Positions 1 through 8,378 of a stretch of 64,000 nt of DNA are shown here, piece after piece (within the stretch, counting starts at the first letter, position 1; each line of letters begins with the position of its first letter). Below the pieces are notes generated by a model, which saw nothing but the letters and a program-made list of their open reading frames with translations, ran no database searches and was not told the DNA's origin. The DNA is from Arthrobacter sp. C2. Lineage in GTDB: Bacteria > Actinomycetota > Actinomycetes > Actinomycetales > Micrococcaceae. A program made the position numbers and the translations under genes. The stretch spans positions 620,001-684,000 of the forward strand of contig CP042428.1 in assembly GCA_024207135.1 (NCBI GenBank). Reading direction: 5' to 3'.

Positions 1-225
1 AGCCCGACGGAGGTTCCCTCGTTGCCGACTTCCATCAGCTGCCGAAACCCGGGCCTGCCGGCCTGTCAAGTGCGGCTGCGTTCCAGGCCCGTGGCCGGAA
101 GCTTCAGGTGGTTGACCCCACCGGGTTCGGGGATGGGGGAAAATGTATGCGTCCGCCCCGAACGGTGGCAGGATGTCGTTACCGACACGCAGCTCCCCAC
201 GTGGGCGCAGCCAAGGGGGACCCGC

Positions 226-1047
226 ATGAAGAAAGAACTGAACGACGTCGCCAACGCCGCCGAAGATGCCTCGAATTCCCGGGCATTCGTGATTGCCGCC
301 AGGGCCGGCTTTGCCGTCAGCGGCCTGTTGCACGTCCTGGTCGGGATCATTGCGGTCAGGCTGGCCTTCGGGGATTCCAAGGATGCCGAGCAGAGCGGCG
401 CGATGGCACAGCTGGCGGCCCAACCTGCCGGGTACGCCCTGGTGTGGATCGGCAGCATCGCTTGCCTGGCCCTGGGGCTGTGGCAGATAAGCGAAGTCCT
501 TTTTGGATACCGCCGCGCCCCGGCAAGGACGAAGCTGGGCAAAAAGCTGTCCGCCGCCGGCCAGGGCATCGTTTTTCTCGCACTCTCCGTCGGGTTCGGC
601 TCTTTTGCCTTGGGCAACCGCAAGGACAGCAGCGAGTCCACCAGCGACGCCACGGCCGGCATCATGTCCATGCCCTTCGGCCCCGCGCTCTTGCTGCTCA
701 TCGGAGCCGGCATTGCCGTGACCGGAATCGTCTTTGCGGCCAGGGGCATCTTGAAGTCGTTTGCCAAGCAGCTGTCCCTTCCTGCCTCGAAGGCCTTGCG
801 GCAGGCAACCGTGGTGCTGGGCGTCTTGGGCTACGTTGCCAAGGGCGTGGCCCTGTTCCTGGTGGGGCTGCTGGTCATCGTTGCCACGGTGCAGGCGGAT
901 CCCGAGGAATCCACGGGGCTCGATGGTGCGCTCAAGGCGCTGCGCAGCCAACCCTTCGGCGTATACGCGTTGGTCTTCATCGGCGTTGGCCTGGGGTGCT
1001 ACGGGCTGTTCCAGATCGCCAAGTCCCGCTTGGCGAAGATGGACTGA
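226..1047 (+). CDS. DUF1206 family integral membrane protein
   Basis: The 273-residue protein contains three similar blocks of about 80 residues, each with two hydrophobic helices, as expected for the triplicated DUF1206 domain. The family sits in the cytoplasmic membrane and has no established reaction. The ATG at 226 was chosen over an upstream in-frame start because a purine-rich GGGGGA lies at 215-220 and the first hydrophobic segment begins only after about 25 polar residues. It stands alone and is followed by a very small acidic ORF. The assignment rests on the repeat architecture and family-like sequence; the function is unknown. Confidence 0.8.
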   Translation: MKKELNDVANAAEDASNSRAFVIAARAGFAVSGLLHVLVGIIAVRLAFGDSKDAEQSGAMAQLAAQPAGYALVWIGSIACLALGLWQISEVLFGYRRAPARTKLGKKLSAAGQGIVFLALSVGFGSFALGNRKDSSESTSDATAGIMSMPFGPALLLLIGAGIAVTGIVFAARGILKSFAKQLSLPASKALRQATVVLGVLGYVAKGVALFLVGLLVIVATVQADPEESTGLDGALKALRSQPFGVYALVFIGVGLGCYGLFQIAKSRLAKMD

Positions 1048-1127
1048 ATGCCTGCGCGGCTTCGTGCGGCGCGCGGAGGCCGACGGAAGGCTGGCCTGCA
1101 CTCCGCGAAGCGGCTAGCGTGGGCCTC

Positions 1128-1301
1128 ATGAGTGATGAGAACCGGAACATGGCCGAAAACGAAGAGCCCGGAAACAACCTGACACCCAACACCGACGAAC
1201 GCGAAGTCAGCGAGAAGCAGCTGTCCAAGTGGAAGAGCGAGGGCGGTGCCCTGTCCGAGGATTTCGACCCGGATGCGGCGCCGTCCGACTCCGGGCAGTA
1301 A
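1128..1301 (+). CDS. Small acidic hypothetical protein (57 aa)
   Basis: A 57-residue, strongly charged ORF rich in Glu, Asp and Asn, with no hydrophobic segment and no cysteines. It is probably cytoplasmic and partly disordered. It ends just before a strong intrinsic terminator at 1319-1353 on the same strand, which supports it being a real transcribed gene. No good Shine-Dalgarno is visible directly before the ATG at 1128. I do not recognise a family. Small acidic proteins of this kind are common and unnamed in Arthrobacter-like genomes. Confidence 0.55.
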   Translation: MSDENRNMAENEEPGNNLTPNTDEREVSEKQLSKWKSEGGALSEDFDPDAAPSDSGQ

Positions 1302-1318
1302 CCGCCGGGGGCTTGCCG

Positions 1319-1353
1319 GGTGTGCAGGGCCACGTGCCCTGCACACCTTTTTT
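1319..1353 (+). terminator. Intrinsic terminator
   Basis: A perfect 12-bp stem (GGTGTGCAGGGC at 1319-1330 and its complement at 1336-1347) with a 5-nt loop is followed directly by six T residues. It ends the plus-strand transcript of the small acidic ORF. Its T tract touches the stop codon of the convergent ATPase gene. Confidence 0.9.
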
Positions 1354-2074
1354 ATAGGTGGCGCAGGTAGCGTTCGGGCAGGTTCATGAAGGAGCGCCAG
1401 TTGGTCACCAGGTCCAGCTCGTCCCAGGCGCTGTGCCGCAGCCCCCACGGGCCGACCTCGTAGATGTCGGCCCCGGGCAGGGAAGCGAGCAGCGGCGAGT
1501 GCGTGGACATGATGACCTGCGAATCGCCCTGCGCCATGAGGTCCTTCAGGATTCCCACCAGGGCCAGGCACCCGGAGAACGAGAGTGCGGACTCGGGCTC
1601 GTCGAGAACCCACAGCCCGCCCTCGCGGAACCTGTCCACGATCAGCTCGAGGAACGATTCGCCATGGCTCATGGTATGGAATTCCGGATCCTTGCGCCGC
1701 AGCGTGGGATTTTCCTCCAGGTAGGTATAGAAACCGTGCATGGTTTCGGCGCGCAGGAAGTATCCGCGGCGGCTGGCACCGATGTTCCGCACCAGCTGCA
1801 GGTGCTTCTCCATGCCCGATTCGGTGGCACGGGTGCTGTGTTGCGCCCCGGTGGAGCCGCCCTCCGGGGACAGCCCGTAGCCCAGCGCTATGGCTTCGAT
1901 AAGCGTGGATTTCCCCGAACCGTTTTCGCCCACGAAGACCGTGGCTGCACCGAAGTCAAGACCCTGGTCCAGCAGCTGGCGCACCGGCGGGAGCGTCTGG
2001 GGCCACTGGTTGCGCGGTGCGGGGGAAAGCTCGTGTTCGGCGATCCGGCGGATCGGCAAGCTGGAGAGCCTCAT
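1352..2074 (-). CDS. ABC-type AAA ATPase (predicted ATP-binding protein)
   Basis: A 240-residue stand-alone nucleotide-binding domain. Walker A GENGSGKST is at about residues 49-57, an ABC-like signature SHGES at 136-140, Walker B LWVLDEPESA at 154-163 and a switch-histidine motif STHSP at 190-194. There is no transmembrane segment, so it is not a classical transporter subunit. The short form resembles the AAA_23/RecF-like predicted ATPases that hydrolyse ATP in the cytoplasm for unknown purposes. It starts 15 bp after the VOC gene on the same strand, so the two are probably co-transcribed. No nuclease partner is seen nearby, so a defence role is not supported. Confidence 0.8.
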   Translation of the reverse strand: MRLSSLPIRRIAEHELSPAPRNQWPQTLPPVRQLLDQGLDFGAATVFVGENGSGKSTLIEAIALGYGLSPEGGSTGAQHSTRATESGMEKHLQLVRNIGASRRGYFLRAETMHGFYTYLEENPTLRRKDPEFHTMSHGESFLELIVDRFREGGLWVLDEPESALSFSGCLALVGILKDLMAQGDSQVIMSTHSPLLASLPGADIYEVGPWGLRHSAWDELDLVTNWRSFMNLPERYLRHL

Positions 2075-2089
2075 CGGTGGCGGGAGTTC

Positions 2090-2530
2090 TCAGACACCGG
2101 TGACGGTTCCGTCGTCGTCGATGGCGAAGGACGGGTTGTGCACAAAATCCCAGCGGAAGCCGTCCGGGTCTGCCACGCACGCGCTGGTGCCGCCCCATTC
2201 CCGGGTGGTTGGCGCGCCGATCGGGGTTGCGCCGGCGTCCAGGGCGCGGGCGTAGAGGTCGTTGACCTCGGCGACGCTGGTGGTGTTGTGGCCCAGGGAG
2301 ACCGGAGGGGCCAGCGGGCCGTGCCCGACTTCCCCGTATTCGCCGGGCATCGATTCGACGTTCCACAGCGCGAGCATGAGCCCGTGGCCGGCCTGGACGA
2401 ACAGGATCTCGCCGGGGATGAAATTGATTTCGCGGAAACCCAGGCCCGTGACGTAGAAGTCGCGTGACCGCTGGACATCGCGCACCCCAAGGGTGAGCGC
2501 GGTGACTGCCGGGGGCGTGTCTATGCTCAT
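2090..2530 (-). CDS. VOC-superfamily (glyoxalase/bleomycin-resistance fold) protein
   Basis: A 146-residue protein with the paired beta-alpha-beta-beta-beta modules of the vicinal-oxygen-chelate fold. The first module begins TLGVRDVQRSRDFYV and the second contains VNDLYARALDAGA and ends ADPDGFRWDF. The ligand pattern fits a small metal-dependent or metal-independent VOC enzyme, but the substrate cannot be read from the sequence. The ATG at 2530 gives the usual family length; an ATG twelve bases upstream (2542) is also possible. It is the first gene of a likely two-gene minus-strand unit with the ATPase and diverges from the SOS-type promoter region serving 2736. Confidence 0.8.
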   Translation of the reverse strand: MSIDTPPAVTALTLGVRDVQRSRDFYVTGLGFREINFIPGEILFVQAGHGLMLALWNVESMPGEYGEVGHGPLAPPVSLGHNTTSVAEVNDLYARALDAGATPIGAPTTREWGGTSACVADPDGFRWDFVHNPSFAIDDDGTVTGV

Positions 2531-2587
2531 GCACCCAAGCATAGGCCCATGTGAATGGGCATCAAGAGGACCCCTCAACAACAAACC

Positions 2588-2640
2588 GTAGTACGCATGT
2601 TCTACTCTCGTCTTGTCTAGAACAAAGTTTCTAATAAACT
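2588..2640 (+). promoter_or_regulatory. SOS-type promoter with two LexA-like boxes
   Basis: Two palindromes of the form TAGAAC-N4-GTTCTA lie 29 bp apart, centre to centre. Box 1 is GTAGTACGCATGTTCTAC at 2588-2605, with one arm mismatch. Box 2 is CTAGAACAAAGTTTCTAA at 2617-2634. Box 2 fills the 16-bp spacer between a -35-like TTGTCT (2613-2618) and a -10-like TAAACT (2635-2640). The same geometry occurs before dnaE2. LexA repression is inferred from the box and from the damage-response genes downstream. Confidence 0.65.
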
Positions 2641-2735
2641 GGTGAATGCACGGGCGCAACCCGCAACCGCCTTTCATGCCCCTGGGGCAAGGGAGGTGTC
2701 GGGCCCGCCTGTGCAACGGGAAGGGTGGCGAGCGA

Positions 2736-3047
2736 ATGGGAATCTTTACCCAGTCGATCGAGGTTGACTGCACACCGGCGGGGGTGCCGATCCGCATGCG
2801 CTGGCAGGGCCGCGAATACCGGCTCGCGGCCGAGCCGGTGCGCTGGTTCGAGCGACGGAACTGGTGGACCGAGGAGCTGCGTGCCGAACGCGGCCGCGGC
2901 CCGGGGCTCGTGGACTACGAGGTCTGGCAATTGCAGGTCAAGCTCGCCGGCGTGGGCCCATTGCGCACCTTCGAGGTTTCCCGCCAGGCCGATACCGGCC
3001 GCTGGCGGATCATCCGCATGCCCGAGGCCTACCGGGAAAGCGCCTAG
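2736..3047 (+). CDS. DUF6504 family protein (SOS-associated)
   Basis: A 103-residue, Arg- and Trp-rich soluble protein (GRAVY clearly negative, several RWQGREYRL-like stretches). Proteins of this type are found beside the ImuB/DnaE2 mutagenic polymerase genes of actinobacteria and are annotated as DUF6504; no activity is established. The ATG at 2736 is preceded by AAGGGTGG at 2721-2728. Two LexA-like boxes lie 100-150 bp upstream. It heads a block with an oxidoreductase and dnaE2. The usual neighbour imuB is not in this window, so the protein either works without it or pairs with a copy elsewhere. Confidence 0.65.
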   Translation: MGIFTQSIEVDCTPAGVPIRMRWQGREYRLAAEPVRWFERRNWWTEELRAERGRGPGLVDYEVWQLQVKLAGVGPLRTFEVSRQADTGRWRIIRMPEAYRESA

Positions 3048-3188
3048 CGCGTCGGGCCGGCCGGCCCGAAACCGGGTTGGTGCCATCATTGGGCACGGCG
3101 GGCTCTGGCCGTCGGCCGCGCCAGGTGAAAGGCTGGGGGCAGGTGCCTGGACGGCGGCCGCGAGGAACACGAACACGGGAGCGCTCTA

Positions 3189-4553
3189 ATGGAAGAAGTA
3201 TTCGATGCCGCGATCATCGGCATGGGACCCGGCGGCGAAGTCGCCGCCGACCGGCTGCTCACCGCCGGCAAGAAGGTCGTGGTCTTCGAATCCGAGCTCA
3301 TTGGCGGGGAATGCGCCTACTGGGCCTGCGTCCCCTCCAAGACCGTCCTGCGCGGGCCAGAGGTGAACATCGAGGCGGCAGGTGCGGCCGGAGCCGCCGA
3401 AAGCGCCCTGGACTGGGAAAAGGCCCGGGAATACCGCGACTACATGGCCCGGCACCTCGACGACAGCGCCCAGGAGCAGGGGTACGCCAAGCGCGGGGCG
3501 ACCGTGGTGCGCGGCAAGGCGACAATCACCGGACCGGGACACCTCAGCGCCAACGGGAACCAATACCTGGCTCACCACATCGTCATCGCCACGGGAACCG
3601 TCCCCGTGGTCCCCGAGTTCCCGGGGAGCGGGGAAATCACCGCCTGGACCAACCGCGAGCTCTACACCCTGGCGACGCTGCCGAAATCCGTGGCCATCGT
3701 GGGCGGATCCGCGGTGGCGCTGGAGGCCGCCTTCTTCCTGGCCGGATTCGGGGTCCAGGTCACCGTGCTCAACCGCAGCGCCCGGCTGCTGCGGCGCGAG
3801 GAGCCCGAGGTCTCCGCGCTCGCCGAGGAGCACCTGCGCCGGCTCGGGGTCAAGGTGCTGGCCAACAGCACCGTGACCAGCGGGCGGCGCGGGGAGGACG
3901 GGACCAGCATCCTTCAGCTGCAGGCGGGCGGGGAGGTCGCGGTCGATGCGGTCTTCTTCGCCACAGGAAGGGTCCCGCGTGCCGACGGCCTGGATGTGGC
4001 ACGCGCCGGGGCGACCCTTGACGGGAAGGGCGGGGTACGGGTTGACGAGCACTGCTGGGCCGCCGAGGGGCTCTGGGCCATCGGGGACGTCACCGGGATC
4101 ATGCCCTTCACCCATGTGGCCAAGTACCAGGGCCGCATCGTGGCCGACTGCATCCTGGGCAGGGAGCGAAGTGCAAGCTACGACGGGATCCCGCGCGTGG
4201 TCTTCGCCAGCCCGGAGATCGCCGCCGTGGGCCTGACCCGGGAGACGGCCGAGGGGCGTGGAATCGACGCGGCGTACATCCAGGTCAACCTGCCCGAGAC
4301 CCTCGCCCGGCCCTGGACCTACGAGCAGGATCCGCGAGGGGACCTGGGCCTGCTGGTGGACCGGCACCGGAGGGTCGTCATCGGGGCCTGGGCCATCGCC
4401 CCGCAAGCCAGCGAATGGATCCACCTGGCATCCCTGGCCATCAGGGCGGAGACCCCGCTGGAGGTCCTGCGCGACATGGCCCCGCAATTCCCCAGCTACA
4501 CCGAGGCCTACCTCGTTGCCCTGGACCGGCTGCGAAGCGACGAAGGAATCTAG
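3189..4553 (+). CDS. Dihydrolipoamide dehydrogenase-like NAD(P)/FAD oxidoreductase
   Basis: A 454-residue flavoprotein of the class I pyridine nucleotide-disulfide oxidoreductase family. The N-terminal FAD-binding motif is GMGPGG at about 11-16. A redox-active pair sits in GGECAYWACVPSK (C42 and C47). The NAD(P)-binding motif is GGSAVALEAAFF near 172, the second FAD motif is GDVTG near 302, and a C-terminal dimerisation domain follows. The usual catalytic HPxxxE of lipoamide dehydrogenases is replaced by FPSYTE (434-439), so the base histidine is missing while the glutamate remains. It probably reduces a small disulfide, quinone or other acceptor in the cytosol; the substrate is unknown. It lies between DUF6504 and dnaE2 on the same strand and may be co-transcribed with DUF6504. 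Confidence 0.85.
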   Translation: MEEVFDAAIIGMGPGGEVAADRLLTAGKKVVVFESELIGGECAYWACVPSKTVLRGPEVNIEAAGAAGAAESALDWEKAREYRDYMARHLDDSAQEQGYAKRGATVVRGKATITGPGHLSANGNQYLAHHIVIATGTVPVVPEFPGSGEITAWTNRELYTLATLPKSVAIVGGSAVALEAAFFLAGFGVQVTVLNRSARLLRREEPEVSALAEEHLRRLGVKVLANSTVTSGRRGEDGTSILQLQAGGEVAVDAVFFATGRVPRADGLDVARAGATLDGKGGVRVDEHCWAAEGLWAIGDVTGIMPFTHVAKYQGRIVADCILGRERSASYDGIPRVVFASPEIAAVGLTRETAEGRGIDAAYIQVNLPETLARPWTYEQDPRGDLGLLVDRHRRVVIGAWAIAPQASEWIHLASLAIRAETPLEVLRDMAPQFPSYTEAYLVALDRLRSDEGI

Positions 4554-4655
4554 GCCGCGCCAGTGGGCCTTCTCACCGCCCCCTTCCCGCCGCAGGTCAG
4601 CGCAGGGAGGGGGCCCCGGTGTCCGGGAGTCCTCCGCGCGGTCCTGCCACGGGAC

Positions 4656-4683
4656 TTGATTAGAACGCATGTTCTAATAGAAT
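4656..4683 (+). promoter_or_regulatory. dnaE2 promoter with LexA box in the spacer
   Basis: A perfect palindrome TTAGAACGCATGTTCTAA (4660-4677) lies between a -35-like TTGATT (4656-4661) and a -10-like TAGAAT (4678-4683), with a 16-bp spacer. A repressor bound here would block RNA polymerase directly. This matches the actinobacterial SOS logic in which LexA represses dnaE2. The leader to the ATG at 4809 is about 120 bases. Confidence 0.8.
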
Positions 4684-4808
4684 GAATTCGTCCCCCTCCT
4701 CGCCCGGCCACACGAACCCCGGCACCGAGGACCACCAAGGCACGTGCCCGCAGGCGCAACCCGCCGGGGGACCGGGGCGCGCCGCGGGACAGGGGAGGGG
4801 CAGGCACC

Positions 4809-7800
4809 ATGGGCTTCACCCACCTGCACGTCGCCTCCGCCTTCAGCGCACACTACGGGGTCTCCTGGCCCAAGGACCTGGTCGCCGCCGCGCTCGCCGA
4901 CGGCGCGGACGCCCTGGCCATCACCGACCGCGACGGACTCTACGGAAGCGTCAAGCACCTCAAGGCCTGCATCGGACACGGCATCGACCCCATCCTCGGG
5001 GTGGACCTGGCCATCCTCGAACCCGCACCCCGCCCCGCTCCCCACGGCAAGCCACCACCGATGCGCACCGCCGGACGCATCGTCGCCCTGGCCAAGGGGC
5101 ATAGCAACGGCGCCGGATACGCCGCCCTCTGCCACCTGGTCACCGCGGCACACCAACCCAACACACCCGCCGGGGTCGCCAAGCCAGCCGTGGGGATCAC
5201 CCGCGAGGAACTGGGCACCCACGCACTGGGCCCCGACGGGGAAGCGCTGCTCACCATCCTGCTGGGACCGGGCTCAGACATCGGCCTGGCCACCGGACAC
5301 CGCCACTACACCCAGGCCCGCACCCTGTTGCGCACCTGGCGCTCCCTGCTGGGGGCAAGCGCCCTGCGGGTGGAGATCACCACGCACCTGAATAGCCCGG
5401 GGGAGAAGCTCAGCACCGCACACGCCATCCGCATGCTGCGCTGCGCCACCGACACGGGCATCGCCCCCGTCCTGACCAACGCCGTGCGCTACGCCGACCC
5501 CGACGGAGCGGCAACCGCCGATGTCCTGGACTCCGCACGAGCCCTGTCCTCCCTGGAAACCCTCAACGACATCCAGCCCAACGGGCAGGGCTGGCTCAAA
5601 CCCGCCGAACACATGCACCACCTCGCCACCGAAATCGCCCGCTCCGCCTCCGACACCCCCCTGGCAGCCACACTGCTGCGCAACACCGCAGCGCTCGCCG
5701 ACTGGGCGCGCCTTGACCCGGTCCCCGACACAGGATGGTCGATCCCCGTGGTCCCCGAGGCCCACATCATCGGCATCACCGGAAACCCCGAAAACGAACT
5801 CGCCTCCCGCGCCGAGGCAGGCATCACCCGCCTGATCCCCGCCCAGGCCAACGACCCCGCGATGCGCCACCGCCTGGAGGCCGAGCTGTCCACCATCGCC
5901 GACCTCGGCTTCGCCCCCTACTTCCTCACCGTCGCCGAAGTCAGCTCCATGATCACCCGCCTGGGAATACGCTCCGCCGCCCGGGGGTCAGGAGCCTCCT
6001 CACTGGTCAACTACCTCATCGGCATCAGCCAGGTAAACCCCCTGGCCCACGACCTGCTCTTCGAGCGCTTCCTCTCCCGCGACCGCGCCACCCTGCCCGA
6101 CATCGACATCGACGTCGAATCCGCCAGGCGCCACGAGATCTACCACAAGATCTTCGAACGCTTCGGAGCCGACCGCGTCAGCCTCATGAGCATGCAAAAC
6201 GGCTACCGCGCCCGGGGGGCGGTGCGCGACGCCGGAGCCGCCCTGGGCATGGAGGAAGAAGACATCGATACGATCGCCAAGCAACTCTGGCGCTTCTCCG
6301 CCTCCTCCTTCCGCGAAGCCCTGGAGGAAAAACCCGAGCTCGCACCCTTCGCCGACCGCCTCGGCACCGAAAAACAACTCGACCTGCTCGTGGACCTCAC
6401 CGAACGCCTCGACCGGCTGCCCCGCCACATCTCCATGCACCCCTGCGGCGTCATCCTCTCCGACGCGCAGCTGCGGGACCGCACCCCCGTCGAACCCAGC
6501 GGCATCTCCCTGCCCATGAGCCAATTCGACAAACACGACATGGACCCCATGGGCATGCTCAAGCTCGACGTCCTGGGGGTGCGCATGCAATCGGCCATCA
6601 CCTACGCACTGGAGGAAATCCAGCGCCTGCACCCCGACGCACAAGCCGTCGCCAAGGCAGGCGGGCACCGGGGACGCAAGCCCGGGGAAATCCCCGGCTA
6701 CATCCAACCCAACGGAGCCATCGACCTCGCCCTGGTCCCGCTGGACGACGAACCCACCTTCGAACTCATCCGCTCCACCCACACCCTGGGCTGCTTCCAG
6801 ATCGAATCACCCGGACAACGCGAACTCATCGGCAAGCTCGCCCCGCGCGAATTCAACGACCTCATCATCGACATCTCCCTCTTCCGCCCCGGACCCATGA
6901 AATCCAACATGGTCAAGCCCTACCTGGAAAACCGCCACGGCTTCGCACCCGAAAAATACCCCCACCCCGACCTTGCGCCGGCGCTCGCCGAGACCCACGG
7001 GGTCACCGTCTTCCACGAACAGGTGCTGCGGATCTTCGACAAGATGACCGGCTGCGGGCTGGCCCAGGCCGATGTCTACCGCCGGCTGCTGGGAAACCCG
7101 CACGCCGAACCGGCTGTCGAGGCGCTCTTCCGTTCCCGGGCGCTGGGCCGCGGCTACTCGCTGGAGGTCATCGACGAGGTCTGGCACACGCTGGCGGCCT
7201 TCGGGTCCTTCGGGTTCTGCAAGGCCCACGGGGCCGCCTTCGCCGTGCCCACCTACCACTCGGCCTGGCTCAAGGCCCACCATCCGGAGGCCTTCCTGGC
7301 CGGGATCTGGGAACACGACCCGGGCATGTACCCCAAGCGGCTGCTGGTCGCCGAGGCCCGGCGCATGGGCATCGCGATCCTGCCGCTGGACATCAACCGC
7401 TCCGCGCCCGGCTACAAGGTGGAAAGGCTCGAGGGGCTGCTGCCCCCCGCGCAGCTTCCGGTGGTCCCGCGCGCCGCGGGGGCCGCGCCCCCGGGCAGGT
7501 ACGGGATCAGGCTCTCGCTGCGCGGGATCCGCTCGGTCTCCGAGCGCGAGGTCGCCCGGGTGGCGGCCGGGCAGCCCTACGACTCGATCGCCGATGTGCG
7601 CGCCCGCTCCGGGCTGACCCGCACCTCGCTGAACCACTTCGCGGCCCTGGGCGCCTTCGACTCGCTGCAGGCGCGCACCGGGCGCGGGAACCGGGCCGAT
7701 CTCATCGAGCACCTGCGGGCACCGGCCGGCAGGGCGCTGCCGCAGCGCCACCGGCCGATCCCCGGGCAGCTGTCGTTGCCGCTGGGGGACCTGGACCTTG

Positions 7801-8378
7801 CCAACATGGCCATCGGGGCGGCGCCAACGCCGCTGGACGAGGTGGTGCGCACCGAACTGGACCTGATGAGCCTGGATGTCACCGCCCACCTGATGGAATC
7901 CCACGCCCCGCTGCTGCGGTCCCTGGGCGTGTCTCGCTCCGCGGACCTGCTGGGCATGCGCAACGGCACCGAGGTCCTGGTGGCCGGGGTGCGCGTGGCC
8001 ACCCAGACCCCGCCGATGCGCGGCGGGCGCCGGGTCGTGTTCATCTCGGTTGACGACGGGACCGGCTGCGTCGATGCCACGTTCTTCCACGAGGCCCAGC
8101 AGCGTTGCGGCCCGCTGCTCTTCTCCACCCGGCTGCTGCTGATCCACGGGCTCACCCGGCGCACCGGACCGCGCGGGATCAGCCTGCAGGCGCTGGACGC
8201 CTGGGACCTGTCGGACAAATCCGCGCTGCCGGCCCCCGGCCACCTGTCCGACCCCGCACGCGCCCGCAACGAGAGCTTCGGGTCCTCCGCCGCCCGGCCG
8301 GTGCGGGAGGCGGAAAAATCCCTGGCCGCGCGCATGGCCGCCGAGGACCTGGACACCCGCGGCTACCTGGGTGCCTGA
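4809..8378 (+). CDS. dnaE2: Error-prone DNA polymerase III alpha subunit DnaE2
   Basis: A 1189-residue C-family polymerase. It has an N-terminal PHP domain (from THLHVASAFSAH), then the palm with catalytic aspartates in PDIDIDVE (residues 430-437; D431 and D433) and LKLDVLG (D587). Finger and helix-hairpin-helix regions follow, and a C-terminal OB fold begins near 1050 (GTEVLVAGVRVA). The length and the OB fold near the end fit DnaE2 rather than replicative DnaE1. The family extends past lesions during SOS-induced mutagenesis and normally acts with ImuA' and ImuB. The ATG at 4809 has a strong GGGGAGGGG upstream. The catalytic residues are intact, so it should be active. Transcription is probably LexA-controlled from 4656-4683. 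Confidence 0.92.
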   Translation: MGFTHLHVASAFSAHYGVSWPKDLVAAALADGADALAITDRDGLYGSVKHLKACIGHGIDPILGVDLAILEPAPRPAPHGKPPPMRTAGRIVALAKGHSNGAGYAALCHLVTAAHQPNTPAGVAKPAVGITREELGTHALGPDGEALLTILLGPGSDIGLATGHRHYTQARTLLRTWRSLLGASALRVEITTHLNSPGEKLSTAHAIRMLRCATDTGIAPVLTNAVRYADPDGAATADVLDSARALSSLETLNDIQPNGQGWLKPAEHMHHLATEIARSASDTPLAATLLRNTAALADWARLDPVPDTGWSIPVVPEAHIIGITGNPENELASRAEAGITRLIPAQANDPAMRHRLEAELSTIADLGFAPYFLTVAEVSSMITRLGIRSAARGSGASSLVNYLIGISQVNPLAHDLLFERFLSRDRATLPDIDIDVESARRHEIYHKIFERFGADRVSLMSMQNGYRARGAVRDAGAALGMEEEDIDTIAKQLWRFSASSFREALEEKPELAPFADRLGTEKQLDLLVDLTERLDRLPRHISMHPCGVILSDAQLRDRTPVEPSGISLPMSQFDKHDMDPMGMLKLDVLGVRMQSAITYALEEIQRLHPDAQAVAKAGGHRGRKPGEIPGYIQPNGAIDLALVPLDDEPTFELIRSTHTLGCFQIESPGQRELIGKLAPREFNDLIIDISLFRPGPMKSNMVKPYLENRHGFAPEKYPHPDLAPALAETHGVTVFHEQVLRIFDKMTGCGLAQADVYRRLLGNPHAEPAVEALFRSRALGRGYSLEVIDEVWHTLAAFGSFGFCKAHGAAFAVPTYHSAWLKAHHPEAFLAGIWEHDPGMYPKRLLVAEARRMGIAILPLDINRSAPGYKVERLEGLLPPAQLPVVPRAAGAAPPGRYGIRLSLRGIRSVSEREVARVAAGQPYDSIADVRARSGLTRTSLNHFAALGAFDSLQARTGRGNRADLIEHLRAPAGRALPQRHRPIPGQLSLPLGDLDLANMAIGAAPTPLDEVVRTELDLMSLDVTAHLMESHAPLLRSLGVSRSADLLGMRNGTEVLVAGVRVATQTPPMRGGRRVVFISVDDGTGCVDATFFHEAQQRCGPLLFSTRLLLIHGLTRRTGPRGISLQALDAWDLSDKSALPAPGHLSDPARARNESFGSSAARPVREAEKSLAARMAAEDLDTRGYLGA

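Noticed and set aside
66-767. Long minus-strand reading frame opposite the DUF1206 gene
   Set aside because: It is the antisense shadow of a typical GC-rich coding region and has no family-like sequence.
1352-2530. VOC/ATPase pair as a phage-defence system
   Set aside because: The ATPase is of a general type and no nuclease or other effector is adjacent.
4682-5104. Open frame starting in the dnaE2 leader
   Set aside because: It overlaps dnaE2 in another frame and reads as Arg/Pro/Gly-rich shadow sequence; the dnaE2 ATG has the better Shine-Dalgarno.
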